From assembly GCA_017562135.1 (NCBI GenBank), contig QEYB01000100.1, positions 81,327-145,326 of the forward strand: a DNA stretch of 64,000 nucleotides, given 5' to 3'. Below are positions 22,694 through 34,195 of this stretch, piece after piece (the stretch's first letter is position 1; every line of letters begins with the position of its first letter). Made by a program: the position numbers and the translations under genes. Origin of the DNA: Dipylidium caninum (taxonomy: Eukaryota; Platyhelminthes; Cestoda; Cyclophyllidea; Dipylidiidae). The notes under the pieces were generated by a model. It saw only the letters and a list, made by a program, of their open reading frames with translations, made no database searches and was not told the DNA's origin.

Positions 22694-23020
22694 ATGCCCG
22701 AGGAAAGATGGCAATCGCCTGCGGCACAAGTTTTCAAACGCAAAGACGACGGTGACGTCGGGGAGGCGCAGGCAGCATTGGACGACCCAGACTCTGAATC
22801 GTGCCTCCTATTCCGAGGACCGAAATCGGGACTCGAAGAGGAGGCTGGGGCGCTCGGGGCAGTACTGCACCGAGTCGCACTAACGAACTACTCGCCTCGG
22901 CCGCCGGGTTTAGAGGCCGGCAGAGGTGCTGATGACATTGGCAGGTCGACATCAGCTGAGGATATTTCGCTTTTGCGCAGACTAGACACATCATCGGCAA
23001 CGGCACAGCCACCTGCTTAA
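22694..23020 (+). CDS. Hypothetical ORF, intact left copy
   Basis: From ATG 22,694, 108 codons run to TAA: acidic and Ser/Leu-rich (SAEDISLLRRLDTSS near the end), without membrane segments or known motifs. It lies in a GC-rich stretch below GC boxes. An overlapping upstream ATG (22,642, MEERLITFSDLYVQRR) closes after 37 codons here. The right copy has one extra T near codon 13 and is frameshifted. The frame is long for chance, but the opposite strand is also open, so coding is unproven. Confidence 0.33.
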   Translation: MPEERWQSPAAQVFKRKDDGDVGEAQAALDDPDSESCLLFRGPKSGLEEEAGALGAVLHRVALTNYSPRPPGLEAGRGADDIGRSTSAEDISLLRRLDTSSATAQPPA

Positions 23021-23655
23021 TTCGTCCTTTCTCATTTCCACATGTATGCAGTTACGCAGGCGAAACGACACGCTATATTTTGCCGTCCACACAGTCGCAC
23101 GCGTTGAGACTCACGGTCAACTGTGTCATCGTAAATTCTATTTCCAAGGCGGTAAATGCCGTTGGTTCCAACCCAAAAGTTCACCCAATGCTTTATCTCT
23201 TCGCCCGCCCCTCCTCGCCCTTGCCCTCGACGTCGCCCTCGTCCCCAGCTAGAGTCCTCGCCTTGTCGTCTAAGCCTTCCTGGTGCATGCCGCCGTATTG
23301 ACAGGCATAATGAGATGGCAGATGTGTGATGAAAAACTGAATTTACCGCGAATATACGTTAAAGGGGCCTCAATTTACCTCGCGCTTTACTAGATCCAAG
23401 CAAAAGAAGCACGTCACGCTTGACGACGCGAAAGATAGTAATTCTTAGGCCCCGTTCAGAAACTTCGTACGTCGAGGTGTTTATTGGAGTTTAATGACGG
23501 TTTACTGATTATATGGGCGAAAGGGGCATTTAAACCCGCAGAATATTCCTTTCGGTCTGGTCATGCAATGCCTCTCCTGCCGAGATGGTTCCCTGCGTAG
23601 ATGACTCACGCTAACTAGCCTCCTATCAATCGATATTTGAATATTGATTTTTCAC

Positions 23656-23940
23656 AGCTGCAACCAATGGGACAGAGAAGAGTTTCAGCATTGCAGAAGG
23701 CGATGTCGACACTGATGTGGATGATGTTAGGGGCTGAGACAAAAGACACCCTGGGGCTAGATTGCGATCGACGCAAGCGACACCATGTGACTTTGAGGGA
23801 AAACCCGCCCTAGTGGCCGTCCCGTGACGTTGCCACGATATCAAAGCACCGTCGCCGGTAGATTCGCGAGTTTGGTTATCAAGCGACACCGGTGTGATAT
23901 TTCCATTGAGGCCAATGTCCCTATTGCCGACGCAGTAAGT
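23656..23940 (-). CDS. Possible internal exon in the spacer
   Basis: An acceptor (AATTAATTTAG, ending at 23,941) opens a frame of 95 codons beginning TYCVGNRDIGLNGN, Ser/Thr-rich toward the end (SSTSVSTSPSAM), with a weak GTGAAA donor. It lies 93 bases below the first-exon candidate on the same strand. The obvious donor of that exon (GTAACC, phase 1) does not fit its phase 0 start, so the join is unresolved. No domain is recognised. Confidence 0.25.
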
Positions 23941-24032
23941 CTAAATTAATTACAAGGTAGCATTTACGAGGAACACATCTATAATTGTTATCAAGATTTT
24001 CGAGTTAAAAACAGAATGAAAGTTTTTAGAAC

Positions 24033-24341
24033 TTAAGCATTGAAATGGCGGATATTCATCTCAAGTGATAAATGATAATAATTTGGCAACACGAAAAGAC
24101 TTGCAGTAAGAATTGTCCCGTCCGCGTGTTCTCGGTGTGAGTTGGCGGATTCACTAGGCGGAATTGCGATTAATTGTAGGTTACCCCACGAATACGTTTG
24201 ATGGCTTTGATCAAAACTGACGACAGCGGTACTCGTGGACGGAAATTGAACCCCTAGAGGTGGAGCAGGAAAAAAGTTGTCGGAGTGACAGTCGAGATCG
24301 TCAATGTTCACGTGCTCATCCAAGGACGTACGGAGGCTCAT
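24033..24341 (-). CDS. First-exon candidate of a spacer gene
   Basis: ATG at 24,341 lies about 85 bases below a TATA box, after a GC-rich leader. The frame stays open for 102 codons. Its first part (MSLRTSLDEHVNIDDLDC, then Ser/Thr/Pro-rich sequence) is acidic and likely disordered, like the start of many regulatory proteins. A GGGTAACC donor after residue 51 may end the exon near 24,187. If unspliced the product is 102 residues with no domain I know. This is the best-supported gene start in the spacer, but its identity is unknown. Confidence 0.4.
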   Translation of the reverse strand: MSLRTSLDEHVNIDDLDCHSDNFFPAPPLGVQFPSTSTAVVSFDQSHQTYSWGNLQLIAIPPSESANSHREHADGTILTASLFVLPNYYHLSLEMNIRHFNA

Positions 24342-24422
24342 CTCTCCACCTTACTGCATGCGCGCTCGAAGCAGCACACAAAGCACCCCGGAGGTCAGTG
24401 AGCGCGCGAGACCGCGGAGGGG

Positions 24423-24431
24423 CCTTATATA
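24423..24431 (-). promoter_or_regulatory. TATA box for the spacer gene
   Basis: TATATAAGG on the minus strand. Transcription would start near 24,395-24,400, leaving a leader of about 55 bases before ATG 24,341. Confidence 0.5.
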
Positions 24432-27155
24432 GTGCTGGCCCGGGAACACAGTTAAATAAATACTAATAATTAAAACGACCGGCTAGCTTTTCAGTTATAA
24501 TGATATTTTTCCTTAAATACACCTACCGCTTCAGTCACTTTTCTATGTGAAGTCGTGGAACTTCCTAAAATGGATACCACCCCGACGGAAGCCGTTTCGC
24601 ATGTTCAATCAGCCCTTTTATACACTGATGTTAATTTAAAACTAACAAATTAGAAGCTTAATTATTTCATAATTGTAGGTGAGAATGGTGAGCCCACCTC
24701 AGGCTAAAATGTCCTGACATTACGCCAGTCCTGGAGCGCTTCAAGGAGGCAGTATTAGTTGGAGGAAAATTGGGAGACGAAGGGCCTCCTAGCAAAAGCA
24801 AAGGGAAGCGCTGGAAGAGGACTAGATCTACTCCGCACTACCGACATTGGTGCAAACCGATACCGTTGCCTTTTCCTTACGGCAAGTAAGCCTTTTGAGT
24901 AATGTGCGGCATGTTTCAACTCTCCTCTGCTCCCATCGGCTTTTGTCTCTACAAATGCGCAAGACTTCCCCGGGCATCTCTTAATTGGTTGTTCATGCAA
25001 CTCACGTGTAGATCTGCCTGATTAAGGTGTTCGGAGGAGGTGCCCAAGTCCCAATCACAGGTTTTCGACTTGGCCTGAGCGCCACTCGTTCTCACGGAGG
25101 CCAGTTCTCTCTCAAGTTCATTTGTGCACATAATTTGAGTTGGCTCAGAAGCGTCTCTTTCTCGGCATGTCGGGAGGGGATTTAAACAAATTTACTCACC
25201 ACTCGCATCTGGCGACTCAGTAAACGCTAAGATTCGTCAAGGCGGACAAGATTTGTGCTGAAGGAAACCACGCGCATGAATGACCGGACACAGTGGATAC
25301 TTTCGAGCGTCGGAAGGAAGTCCTCAATTGCGGCCTGACAGAGATGGTAGGCCATTTTCCTTCCTTGCTGGGAGTTTTCTTGCTCTCAAGGCATTATTTC
25401 CTGCCTTTAATATTCTAAGGCTACTCGCCCCCTCTCGATTCCACCCATTTTCGACTGTTTGGCACAACAATGAAGTGCTGCAACACTGCCGCCGACGCCT
25501 AGACAGGTTGGGAGAAAGTGGCTGGACGCAGCGCCATAGCGAATTGTGGCCCGATCCCCCTGCCGCCCTACCGACTCATCTCCAGGACGGGGGCAGCCAC
25601 AAGCATTCGTGCTACGCTCTTCTCCCTCACATGCCTCTATTGATTCTTGTCGATTCTGCCGTTACTTTTAAATTTAAAAGGATCAGTCGGTCTTTGATTC
25701 CCCACTAAATGATGCAGAAAGCAAAGCAGTGCCAATTGAGGGATGGGGCAAATGACTGCCCCTCTTAGGGGTGTCTCGTAGTGGCCATGTTGCTCCACTC
25801 CCTCCTTTCCTTGGGGTGTCCAGTGACCTAGTATGCTGCTGAAAGTCGTATCTTGCTCCCCAATGAGTCCATTTTTTGGGAGACTGCAAATGAAACTGTG
25901 CATCATCTGTTAGAGCGGACTGGTCGGCAGCTTCTTCCATGGGAGCCTCAAGAACGACTTAGAGGAACCACGTCTTGGCACCCCGACTGAGGTGAGGAGT
26001 TTATCACCAGTCTGTGCCCGTCTTTTACTGTTCCCTCCTAATGCGACATCTGCGACGCATGCAAAAGAAGTACCGCAGTCTGTAAGACTTGGTAAACTTC
26101 CTGTGGTGTGCAGCAAATGATGGATGTCTCCCCATTTGACGCGAATGCGCTTTCCTCACTAGAGGGAGGAGGGGTAGGAGACCTGACAGCCCTATTTCCT
26201 ACTCCACTCCGCTCTCGTTTCCTCTCTAATCACTCAAACCCAGAGAAACTTTGTCGGCTATGAGTATATTAATAACTACGGTAAACAGGTGAGTAAGGGA
26301 AATTCCAAAGGTCACTGAGCACTCACTAGCCTTTAACATTATTTCTTTCGGTTGACAGGAGGCGAGAGTGATACTTCAAGGAACACGAAGACACGCGGAC
26401 GCCACGGTGGAGGGTGGCCTGCTCCCCACTCGCCCCGCCTCCGCTCCTGCCCCAGCAGGACTTGCCTCACGAATCCGCCGACAGCCTCGCAATTAATTAC
26501 TCTACTTGCTCCGCTAGCACCTTCGCATCTGCGTCCATACGGCTCGGTGCACTGCCTGCTCCACAAGTGTACTCTCCCTGACGAATTTGGTGCTCCAATT
26601 AATTTGTGGAATGTTTGAGTAATCTTTGCTTTCCACTTTTATCTCCTTTATGCCCCATGTTTTCTGCTTCACATTGTGCTGTTGCTATCCATTAAACCAC
26701 CACTTTTTTTGAATTTCACAATCCGAAAAGCCTCGCTGGGCAGATCGAACGTCAGTACCAAGCGGCCATGCTCCACGTTAGCCAAATTTTCAAGGAGAGT
26801 GGAATGAAAAGGGGATCTTTTCGTCGATTACAAACAAAAACCCTAAAAGTACCTGCTGAATGCTCAAGCATGTCCCATGACTTAGAAGGCATGACAACTA
26901 CTGGTTTTGCTATGTGGCAGATGGAGTGACGATTACCCCGTCGTTAAGGTCCCATTAAGTTCCTTTCCCGCCTGAACGGCCTAGTTTAGATTCCCCTTGC
27001 ACATTAATAGTGTCCACTGCCTAAGGATTCCTTCCAATGAGGTGAGGATTTTTATTTCCCAAACAGCTGCTTGAGTAGGTGGGGTTCCTGTGTCGACGGG
27101 AAGGTGGTCAGTCTTGTGATCATTTCTTCTTTAATCGTGTGCCTCGAGCAGCACT

Positions 27156-27557
27156 ATGAAAGGCTTTTCCGCAGGCCCGAGTGCTTACTGGTCTTGGGAG
27201 CCTGTTCCGTTTTGCCGTGAGGTGCTTTTCACCTCGCTGCTTCTCCTTTTTCATTCGATCTCCTTTATTGCAACTGCCTGTTTTCCCGAGCTCGTGAAAG
27301 GAAGTCCATCATTCTCTGATACTGTTGAGGGCAGATTGTGCTGCCAGGTGGCCGCCCCCGGTCATCCAGGCTTCTTCCAAATAGACAAATATAATGCTGT
27401 CATCCTCATCCAGTATTCATCTAAGCTGCTCTTCGCCTACTCACTCTGGTTTCATTGCAGAGAGATCGCCGATTTCGCCTCGCCCAGTGATGGCGCTATC
27501 CACTATATTCTGCTCATTGCTTGGCCTTTCTTTATATCCGTCCACCTCTGTTGCTAA
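27156..27557 (+). CDS. Hypothetical hydrophobic ORF
   Basis: 133 codons from ATG 27,156 with three hydrophobic stretches (VLFTSLLLLFHSISFIATA, then two more near the end), so a membrane product is conceivable. No second copy, homologue or promoter supports it. An overlapping frame is also open, so chance is a serious alternative. Confidence 0.15.
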   Translation: MKGFSAGPSAYWSWEPVPFCREVLFTSLLLLFHSISFIATACFPELVKGSPSFSDTVEGRLCCQVAAPGHPGFFQIDKYNAVILIQYSSKLLFAYSLWFHCREIADFASPSDGAIHYILLIAWPFFISVHLCC

Positions 27558-29154
27558 CCTCTTTTACTACTTGCCTCCCATTACCACACATAATAAAATA
27601 CACCATTCAGGTTGGGTCTTGCCATTACCATGTTGTTGTTTTCTCCTCCTCTCTCCCCTTTTCCCCCAGAATGGATAAATTTTTCCTCCTACGTAGGTTA
27701 AGTGTCCACTTCGATAGCGCTTGCAGCTGTTGACGTCGAGACGGTTTGCTTCGACTCTGGGCACGTAGCCGCTAGGAGCCTCGGCTCTTGTTCCGAGTGC
27801 AGTCTGCCCTGCCTCAAAGACATCTTCTATCTCTTCCCAGATAGCATCGAGTCTGGGTTTCCGCGCACCTTATTTGGAAAGGTGTATCAAGGTCTCAGGA
27901 AGGAAGCAGTTGTACCCCGCCTACTTCAGACTTGCAGACGGACAAACGTCTGGCTTTGAGCAGCTTATCTGATGAGCCGGGAACTTCGTCTTCGCGACCG
28001 CGGAATCGCGACTACCATAAATCAGCCCAAAATAGCTCACCAAACAGTTCTTGTATTTTTATTTTCCATCTTTACAGCCGCCGATGGCTTTCCGCATGCC
28101 ACTTCTCGTCGCAGACTGTTTGCACTGCTCGCTGACTAAGTGGATCGTTTCGTATCTCGCGTAAAATAATCAACAACCACGGGTGCATGTCAAGCAAAGT
28201 CGTGTCATCCGGTCGCTGTTAGACCACTCGAGAATATTCTTTTATTTGTGGGGTAAAGAGCCACGAAAATTTGCATTCGAGGACGCAATAGTTGAGCTCT
28301 GGCCTTTTTCTCCGCTCGCTCGAAGCCAGTGCGCCGTGCTGATATGTGCACAAGTGGCCTGGATCCAGCTCCTCGTCGAAAGGGGCCTGGCGGGTGTGTA
28401 GAAATGGTACTTCCGTATTGCGAACAGTTTTGATGAGGGGGAGAGATAAACAGAATTGCATTACATGCGTTTATTTCCGATATGTTAAGCGAGAGTGTGA
28501 ACATTTCGGGCTTGTGGAGGTCGAGTCACCACGACCACGTTCGAGACATCTCCGCAAAGACGCGGTGTGGGTGCCAGGCACAGCCGACACATGGTTTGTG
28601 TCTGCTTGTCCTGGCACTCCCCCTCCTTCCCCCACCCGGCACAGCACAACAACCGATGACTTGGTGGTGTGTTTGTCGGCACTCGTCAAGAAAGTAACAA
28701 TGGGTAAACAACCGCCCGTCTCAGGCGTAAATATCAGCCGCCAAAGTGAAGATGCCCCTGCTGTAACAGTTGTTCCGTAAGCTGAACAAACGGAGAACTT
28801 CCGTTTGTTGCTGATGCCTGTTTGATGCACACTGGCATTTCACGGCACTGATGTGGTGGTATCGTTTACGGACTCCAACCATGCGTCCACCGATGTCAAC
28901 GCGTTGGGCCCTCCAGTCCCCGCCCCTCCCGTCCGCCCTGCGAGGGCACGTCCCCGTGGAGGAATAATTATCAACGGTGGTGGTTGGTGATTCAGCTGCG
29001 TTTACCAAGTACGCATTTTGTGTCGATTGATAGGATTAATTTAATCAGGGGACAACCATTTCCAAATGACTTTAAAGCTCTCCTCTCTACCGCATTCAAC
29101 CTCTTCTCGTTTTGTATTAGTATCACTACGTAAACTCCTTTGTTTTGCCTACGT

Positions 29155-30240
29155 AGTATGCATAAATCCGGTTTTGCAGTAGTCTGCGATGTAGCGACCC
29201 TGCTGTTGTTGGTGAAGCCGCTTGGGCCCACCGTGACGTATGACATTTGTCGTCTCCTAGATCCCAATCCTCCGGCTCGACCCGGCCTACGGTGCTACTA
29301 AGGGGGACCTTGCAAATTTCCTCATTTGACCCAGTCCTTCAGTCTCCCTCATTTTATGAGACCGGGTGTAATCAGAGCAACCGAAGAGGCCAGACACTGC
29401 GGTACTGTTCCCTCTCCACCAAATAAACGACGTTGACACATTTGCAAGTGTCCACTTTTATCCCTTGTTAATCAGTTGATTGCCACATTCATTCAAAGAC
29501 GTTGAATCGTGGCTGCGGAATTGCCTACCTCTACAATCAATGCCTAATGGCCAGCAGCACCGGCGTCACATCATATTTCGTCGCGGACGCCGGTGTGGCT
29601 GTCTACCCATGACACGCACTAACATGCGTTCTGCAAATCATTGTCCAACCGCCTGCATCCTGCAGGGGATGCGCCATTTCACTCCGCCTAATCTGCTAAG
29701 CGCTGAGTTTGTCGCGCTTCCCGTACGAACAGGCACGGCGCTGCTATCGACGGGGAGAAATGAAGGCCACTAGGCTAGTCCAGGCCTGAACTGATGTTCA
29801 TTCGGGCCAGCGCCTCTCGCCACCCCGATGATGGAGGAGACTGCAAGAGCCGTTGTTAAAACTGCAATGATCCCATAGGGATCAACGCCAGACGCCGTGG
29901 TTAGCACACGGCGAGTCGACGCCTACTGACACGGCTGTCCGTGGTACAAGCTCGCAGTTTGCTGACAAACTGGCCCAACCGAGCCGCCGGCATCAGTTTC
30001 CGTTTCGCCAGCACTTAGCTCCCACTGTGAGGGTACTTTGCGCAGGCGAGGCTAGTGGAAGCGAGGCCCTCGTCAGCTCAGCCGTTGTTGTGACAAACGT
30101 CGTTGTGACACCATTCCCGCTAACACACTTATACCACCAGCGGTGGCATGAACTCCTTGCTGGTGGGCATGTACACACCCCTCTATTAGCCTGGCAGGAC
30201 AAATTGGCGTTGATACAGCACCCAACCCCGAGGCCGAGGT
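29155..30240 (+). repeat. Third, diverged copy of an inner arm segment
   Basis: Direct similarity (roughly 75-80% by eye) to right-arm 35,040-36,690, and so inverted to left-arm 16.6-18.3 kb. Shared landmarks are GCTCGACCCGGCC, the CACCGGCGTC region, ATTGTCCAACCGCCT and GATACAGCA. It lacks the TGCC array. Its end, homologous to about 36,690, touches the inner end of the right arm at 30,241, an order expected from a tandem duplication whose first copy has lost its head. A 98-codon frame at 29,480-29,773 resembles one in the arm, but the pattern does not prove coding. Confidence 0.7.
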
Positions 30241-30328
30241 CTCAACGCGTGCGACTGTGTGGGCGGCAAAATATAGCGTGTCGTTTCGCCTGCGTAACTG
30301 CATACATGTGGAAATGAGAAAGGACGAA

Positions 30329-30656
30329 TTAAGCAGGTGGCTGTGCCGTTGCCGATGATGTGTCTAGTCTGCGCAAAAGCGAAATATCCTCAGCTGATGT
30401 CGACCTGCCAATGTCATCAGCATCTCTGCCGGCCTCTAAACCCGGCGGCCGAGGCGAGTAGTTCGTTAGTGCGACTCGGTGCAGTACTGCCCCGAGCGCC
30501 CCAGCCTCCTCTTCGAGTCCCGATTTCGGTCCTCGGAATAGGAGGCACGATTCAGAGTCTGGGTCGTCCAATGCTGCCTGCGCCTCCCCGACGTCACCGT
30601 CGTCTTTGCGTTTGAAAAACTTGTGCCGCAGGCGATTGCCATCTTTCCTCGGGCAT
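30329..30656 (-). pseudogene. Frameshifted right copy of the 108-codon ORF
   Basis: ATG at 30,656 matches the left start at 22,694, but an extra T in the run near 30,617 shifts the frame after about 13 codons. Downstream, the original frame is still open to the same stop (30,329-30,571). If the left ORF is not a gene this has no meaning. Confidence 0.3.
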
Positions 30657-31096
30657 CTAACCGTCGTTGAACGTACAAATCGCTAAAAGTAATTAGTCTT
30701 TCTTCCATCTCCCTTAGTTTGCAACCGTGTTAGCTACAAAAGTACGACGGTGGTTTCTCTCTTCCGAGTGGCGGGACGCCGTGGGAACTACCGCCTTGTC
30801 GCCGCTCTCCACCTAGCCCCGCCCCGCCCCGCACAACGCCTCGCACGATGCCGTGAATGTAAAGCACACTTCACAAGTGCGGCAGGGGATGTCATCGTGG
30901 CATTTGATTAATACCGAGTAAAGCGCGGAGTGCGGACGATACATTTGCGCCACCGCCCCAGACCCTGTTGGCGCCGCGCGGTGAGAGACCGATTGACTGG
31001 CATTTTGACGCGCGACTCGTGACAATGAATTTTCAATAATCGAAGGTATCTTGCCGACATACTTCACTCTTCCAGATTGACAATTGACCAACACTC

Positions 31097-31836
31097 ATGC
31101 TTCGTAATCAATTCGCCACACCGATTGAAGTAAGTTCACCATTCACATTAAGGCAAGTGAAGAGAGAGCAAAACCACTATCGTCAAATTACGCCTTTCCA
31201 TGGCACTTCAGCTGCACTTCTAACTTACATGTATGAGCAAGAGGCCGCCGAGTGTTGCGTGTTTTTCCCTCAAGAGTAGGTCAACCGCTCCTGGTGTCGA
31301 GAAAGGGAATAGGAGCCGCCTCCCTCCCTCTCCTGCCTTGTTGTGGTTCGAGCCCATCATTAAAATGCGTTGATAATCACGCAGCCGCTTCCCGGGAATT
31401 TTATTTCAACGCAACACAGGCGGACATTTCCCTGTGCATATGGCATTCACACGGGTGTTCCCTCCCGCGGAGAGTTTCCGTGGCACATCGAAAACTACAC
31501 GACCGACTACGCAATGGAAATCACAACTTTAGGTGACAGTGTGTGTATTCCCCATTGTGTCGCCTTTCGGCCTGTGACTCGCCTGCTCCCTCTGACACTG
31601 GGCCATCCAAAGACAACTGGTTTCGCACTACAATGAGCCTTCTGAGGAAGATGATTAAGCTAAGCCCTCTTGAACAGAAGTGAAGCATCTCATCCAGCAG
31701 TTAGCCAATTTTTAGGCTAAAGTTAGCCTTCCCACGTTCCCTCGTTCCCCATCCCACCATACCCTCTCCTCCCCTCCGCCGGTTCAACGGCTCTCCATTG
31801 GTCTGGTGCAGCGAGGGATTGCGGGAATGGCTGTAA
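31097..31836 (+). CDS. Three-exon small gene model (right copy)
   Basis: Mirror of the left model: exons 31,097-31,129, 31,420-31,532 and 31,812-31,836, with the same donors, acceptors, phases and stop. The arms are almost identical here, so this adds no independent support. Product about 56 residues, unknown function. Confidence 0.3.
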
Positions 31837-32843
31837 GAATAGCCGTCTGGCCTCGGATGGAAATAACTAACGGTCTTGGTCAACACATGAAATTTTACTA
31901 TTTCCGTAGACGAAGACATACACATGAACGAAACACACACACACTCTGAGGTGGCCATTCTTGTCTCTTCGGTCGGCTGGCGAGGGGTGACTGCTGCCAG
32001 AACGGACTTCGCATTACTTGGCAATCACTTGCTTTCAAAGCCTTCACCGCGCAGACCTTTCTCCCACTTCACCTGAACTTCAGTCTTTTGGCCCGCGAAG
32101 TGGAGACTCTTCTGGGAGGTGGTCAGCCCATTTTGTCGAATGCAGCTTCTTTCACAGTATCATATCACTGGTCGTCGAGGAACGGAAGTGATGTGAGGTG
32201 AGAACTAGTTTTGGTGTTCTTGCGGCTTCAGCCTCGGTCGAGAACAAAAGGCCTTTGGAATAAATTGGAAGGTTGAATCCACCTTTTGCTTCTTTTCATC
32301 TAGTGTGACAAGTTAGTCGAGTTCTGTGACAAAGGTATTGCCTGGTCTGATTTTCCTTCTCGGAGGACACTCAGATTCCGCACGGAATGACTACACGCTT
32401 CCAGGTTACTTCAACGAAAGAGTCTCTTTCGAAATCGTCTAGTCACCACATTAACTTCACGCAAGCAACTCGTCCGACTGTGGCCCGACACACGGAATGG
32501 CACCTGTCCAGTCTGCAGATTAGAGAGTTCCGGATGGCGTGCACCGTATTCCCGAAGACTACCAGAAACAGCAGGATTTGTGTGAACGGCGTTCCAAGGA
32601 ATGTCGAGTCGTCAGTTTTACCGATAACAATGTTGGAAGTGTTATTTGTAAAAAAGTAGACTCATGCCTCCTGAATAGCCGCTGTGGACATGACGGTTAT
32701 ATTGCGCGCTGACTGCTTCTGCTGACTTGAGCGGAGGAAGATGGCTTGTACCATGCTTTCTCTCTCTCTGCGATCTCGTGAGAGGGGACCTCCGACTAGG
32801 ATTATTGAGGCAGTTGCTCCTGCTCTAGGCGTGCCTCCGTCTC

Positions 32844-34124
32844 CTACTTCCACTTTTCAACTTTTCTTATCAACCTGGCATTGTTTAACGAGATGCTGCT
32901 GTGTGCCATGCAAATATCGGCAAGATCGTAAAAGCCAGAGCGAACGCTAATGGAGGTAGCCAATGGCGGTGGCATATGATTGGCTGACTCGTCCAAAGCA
33001 TACTGGAAGAGGCGACATTCAAGCCTGGCGATGGTGTTACGGAAGATCCGCATCCACGGATGGAGGAGAACCTGCATCAGGCTTGGGCGTCTACTCGGGT
33101 CCAGACAACGGCATGAGCTATATGCGGATGAAACAGCGTGATCAGGCAGGAATGAATTTAGAAAAAAAGAGAGAAATTGGGAGAAACTCACTTGTCAAGA
33201 TCGATTGCCTCGATACTGACGGAGTCCCGACGAAAATGTACTCTGCCTGTGAGAATTTCGTTGTCACTCATGAAGGGGATGTCCCCGTTAATCATGACGA
33301 ACAGCAAAATCCCCACCGTCCAGATTTCTGCAGGCCTACCATGGTACCCAGAAGTTCTTAGCCACTCCGGCAGGCAATAGACTCCGGCACCTATTGAGAG
33401 AAGAGCGTTAGGACGTCACATATCTCACATCACACATGTTGAGTGGGAAGATGGGTTACCTACCATAGAAATCATGGTAGATACCGTCGTGCAGAAAAGC
33501 ACCAGATCCAAAGTCGATGAGTTGGATTTCATGGTTGTCTGAGTTGATGAGAGCATTTTCATCCTTGAGCTTTCGGTGAATGACTCCGGCGTCTTGACAT
33601 TTCATCAAAATACCAATTAATTGGTACATGACGAAAGCAGACTCGCGCTCACTCAGGCACCCACGCTGACAAATGTGGCCGAAGAGATCGCGAACAGCCG
33701 GTGAGCCACCCACCATCACAATGTTCCAATTGCCATGGATTTCGCAGACCTTCAGCATTCTCGGGACCCCATCGACGTGCTCCAGCTTCTTCATCAGCAT
33801 CACCTCCATCGGTAACATTTCGCCATCCAGCTAGAGCAAAGAATGGAGAGCAAACTGTATATCCGAAGAAAAAGTGCAACAAAAAGGACGCGTTGAGTTA
33901 TGCCTGTCTTCGAGCTTACCCTACACCAACAGGGAACACGGTTGGAGTCGCCTTGTTTGGTGACAACTCTTTCGAGGGTCTCATCGTGGATGACTTTGAA
34001 CACCTTTCCGAAGCCGCCCTCCTTTGCCTGAGTGCACAACCTGTGAGTGTAATGGAAGGGAGCTGACTCCTGCTCTTATCTTCTGAAGCGGGTTATTCAA
34101 CCTTCTACAGTGATCGTCTGCCAT
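32844..34124 (-). CDS. PIM-like Ser/Thr kinase homologue, predicted pseudokinase, intact copy
   Basis: Minus-strand exons are 34,102-34,124 (tentative start), 33,920-34,040, 33,464-33,830, 33,192-33,390 and 32,844-33,117: 984 nt, 327 residues, all phases matching; introns 61, 89, 73 and 74 nt. PIM features in order: EGGFGKVFK (first Gly of the loop missing), VVTK lysine, LPMEVMLMKK, HRKLKDEN, LIDFGSGAFL, PEWL, YHGRPAEIWTVGILL, GDIPF, DPSRRPSL, HPWM. Length is close to the 313 residues of vertebrate PIM1. The catalytic Asp of HRD is Lys, so phosphotransfer should be lost although DFG and the ATP lysine remain. Donor 1 (GTTGAA) is poor, so the first exon is the least certain part. A TATA box lies upstream. 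Confidence 0.75.
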
Positions 34125-34186
34125 AGGATTGGACCAAGAGAGTAACCTCGATGCGATTAGTAAATGATTCCCCTCTGCAGGAGGTG

Positions 34187-34195
34187 CTTTTTATA
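34187..34195 (-). promoter_or_regulatory. TATA box, right kinase copy
   Basis: TATAAAAAG on the minus strand, 62 bases upstream of ATG 34,124, mirrored in the left arm at 19,160-19,168. Confidence 0.55.

Larger units (their letters stand above)
2199..23111 (+). repeat. Left arm of large inverted repeat
   Basis: Reverse-complement similarity to 30,241-49,378 runs along the whole arm. Left plus right coordinates of matching points stay near 53,350 for the inner arm, about 53,240 near 14-15 kb and about 51,950 at 6-11 kb. The jump is explained by a 1,234-base insertion in this arm. Identity is almost complete at 18.1-23.1 kb and falls to roughly 85-95% further out. The arm ends inward at the motif GTCGCACGCGTTGAGAC, after which the two sides differ. 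Most of it holds no recognisable gene; the exceptions are listed separately. Confidence 0.9.
23112..29154. other. Spacer between the arms, mostly without recognised genes
   Basis: Sequence here has no partner in either arm. Apart from the minus-strand first exon and promoter near 24.4 kb and its possible second exon, I see only isolated open frames: 25,280-25,708, 26,352-26,618, 27,702-27,959 and 28,346-28,780 (plus). None has a recognised domain. Confidence 0.5.

Noticed and set aside
28471..28830. 119-codon minus-strand frame overlapping a 144-codon plus-strand frame
   Set aside because: Both strands open over GC-rich sequence with no way to choose, and no homologue seen.
19160..34195. The palindrome as a pure sequencing fold-back artefact
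   Set aside because: The arms differ by point changes, indels and large segments, and a 7 kb unique spacer separates them; a fold-back would be near-perfect without a spacer.
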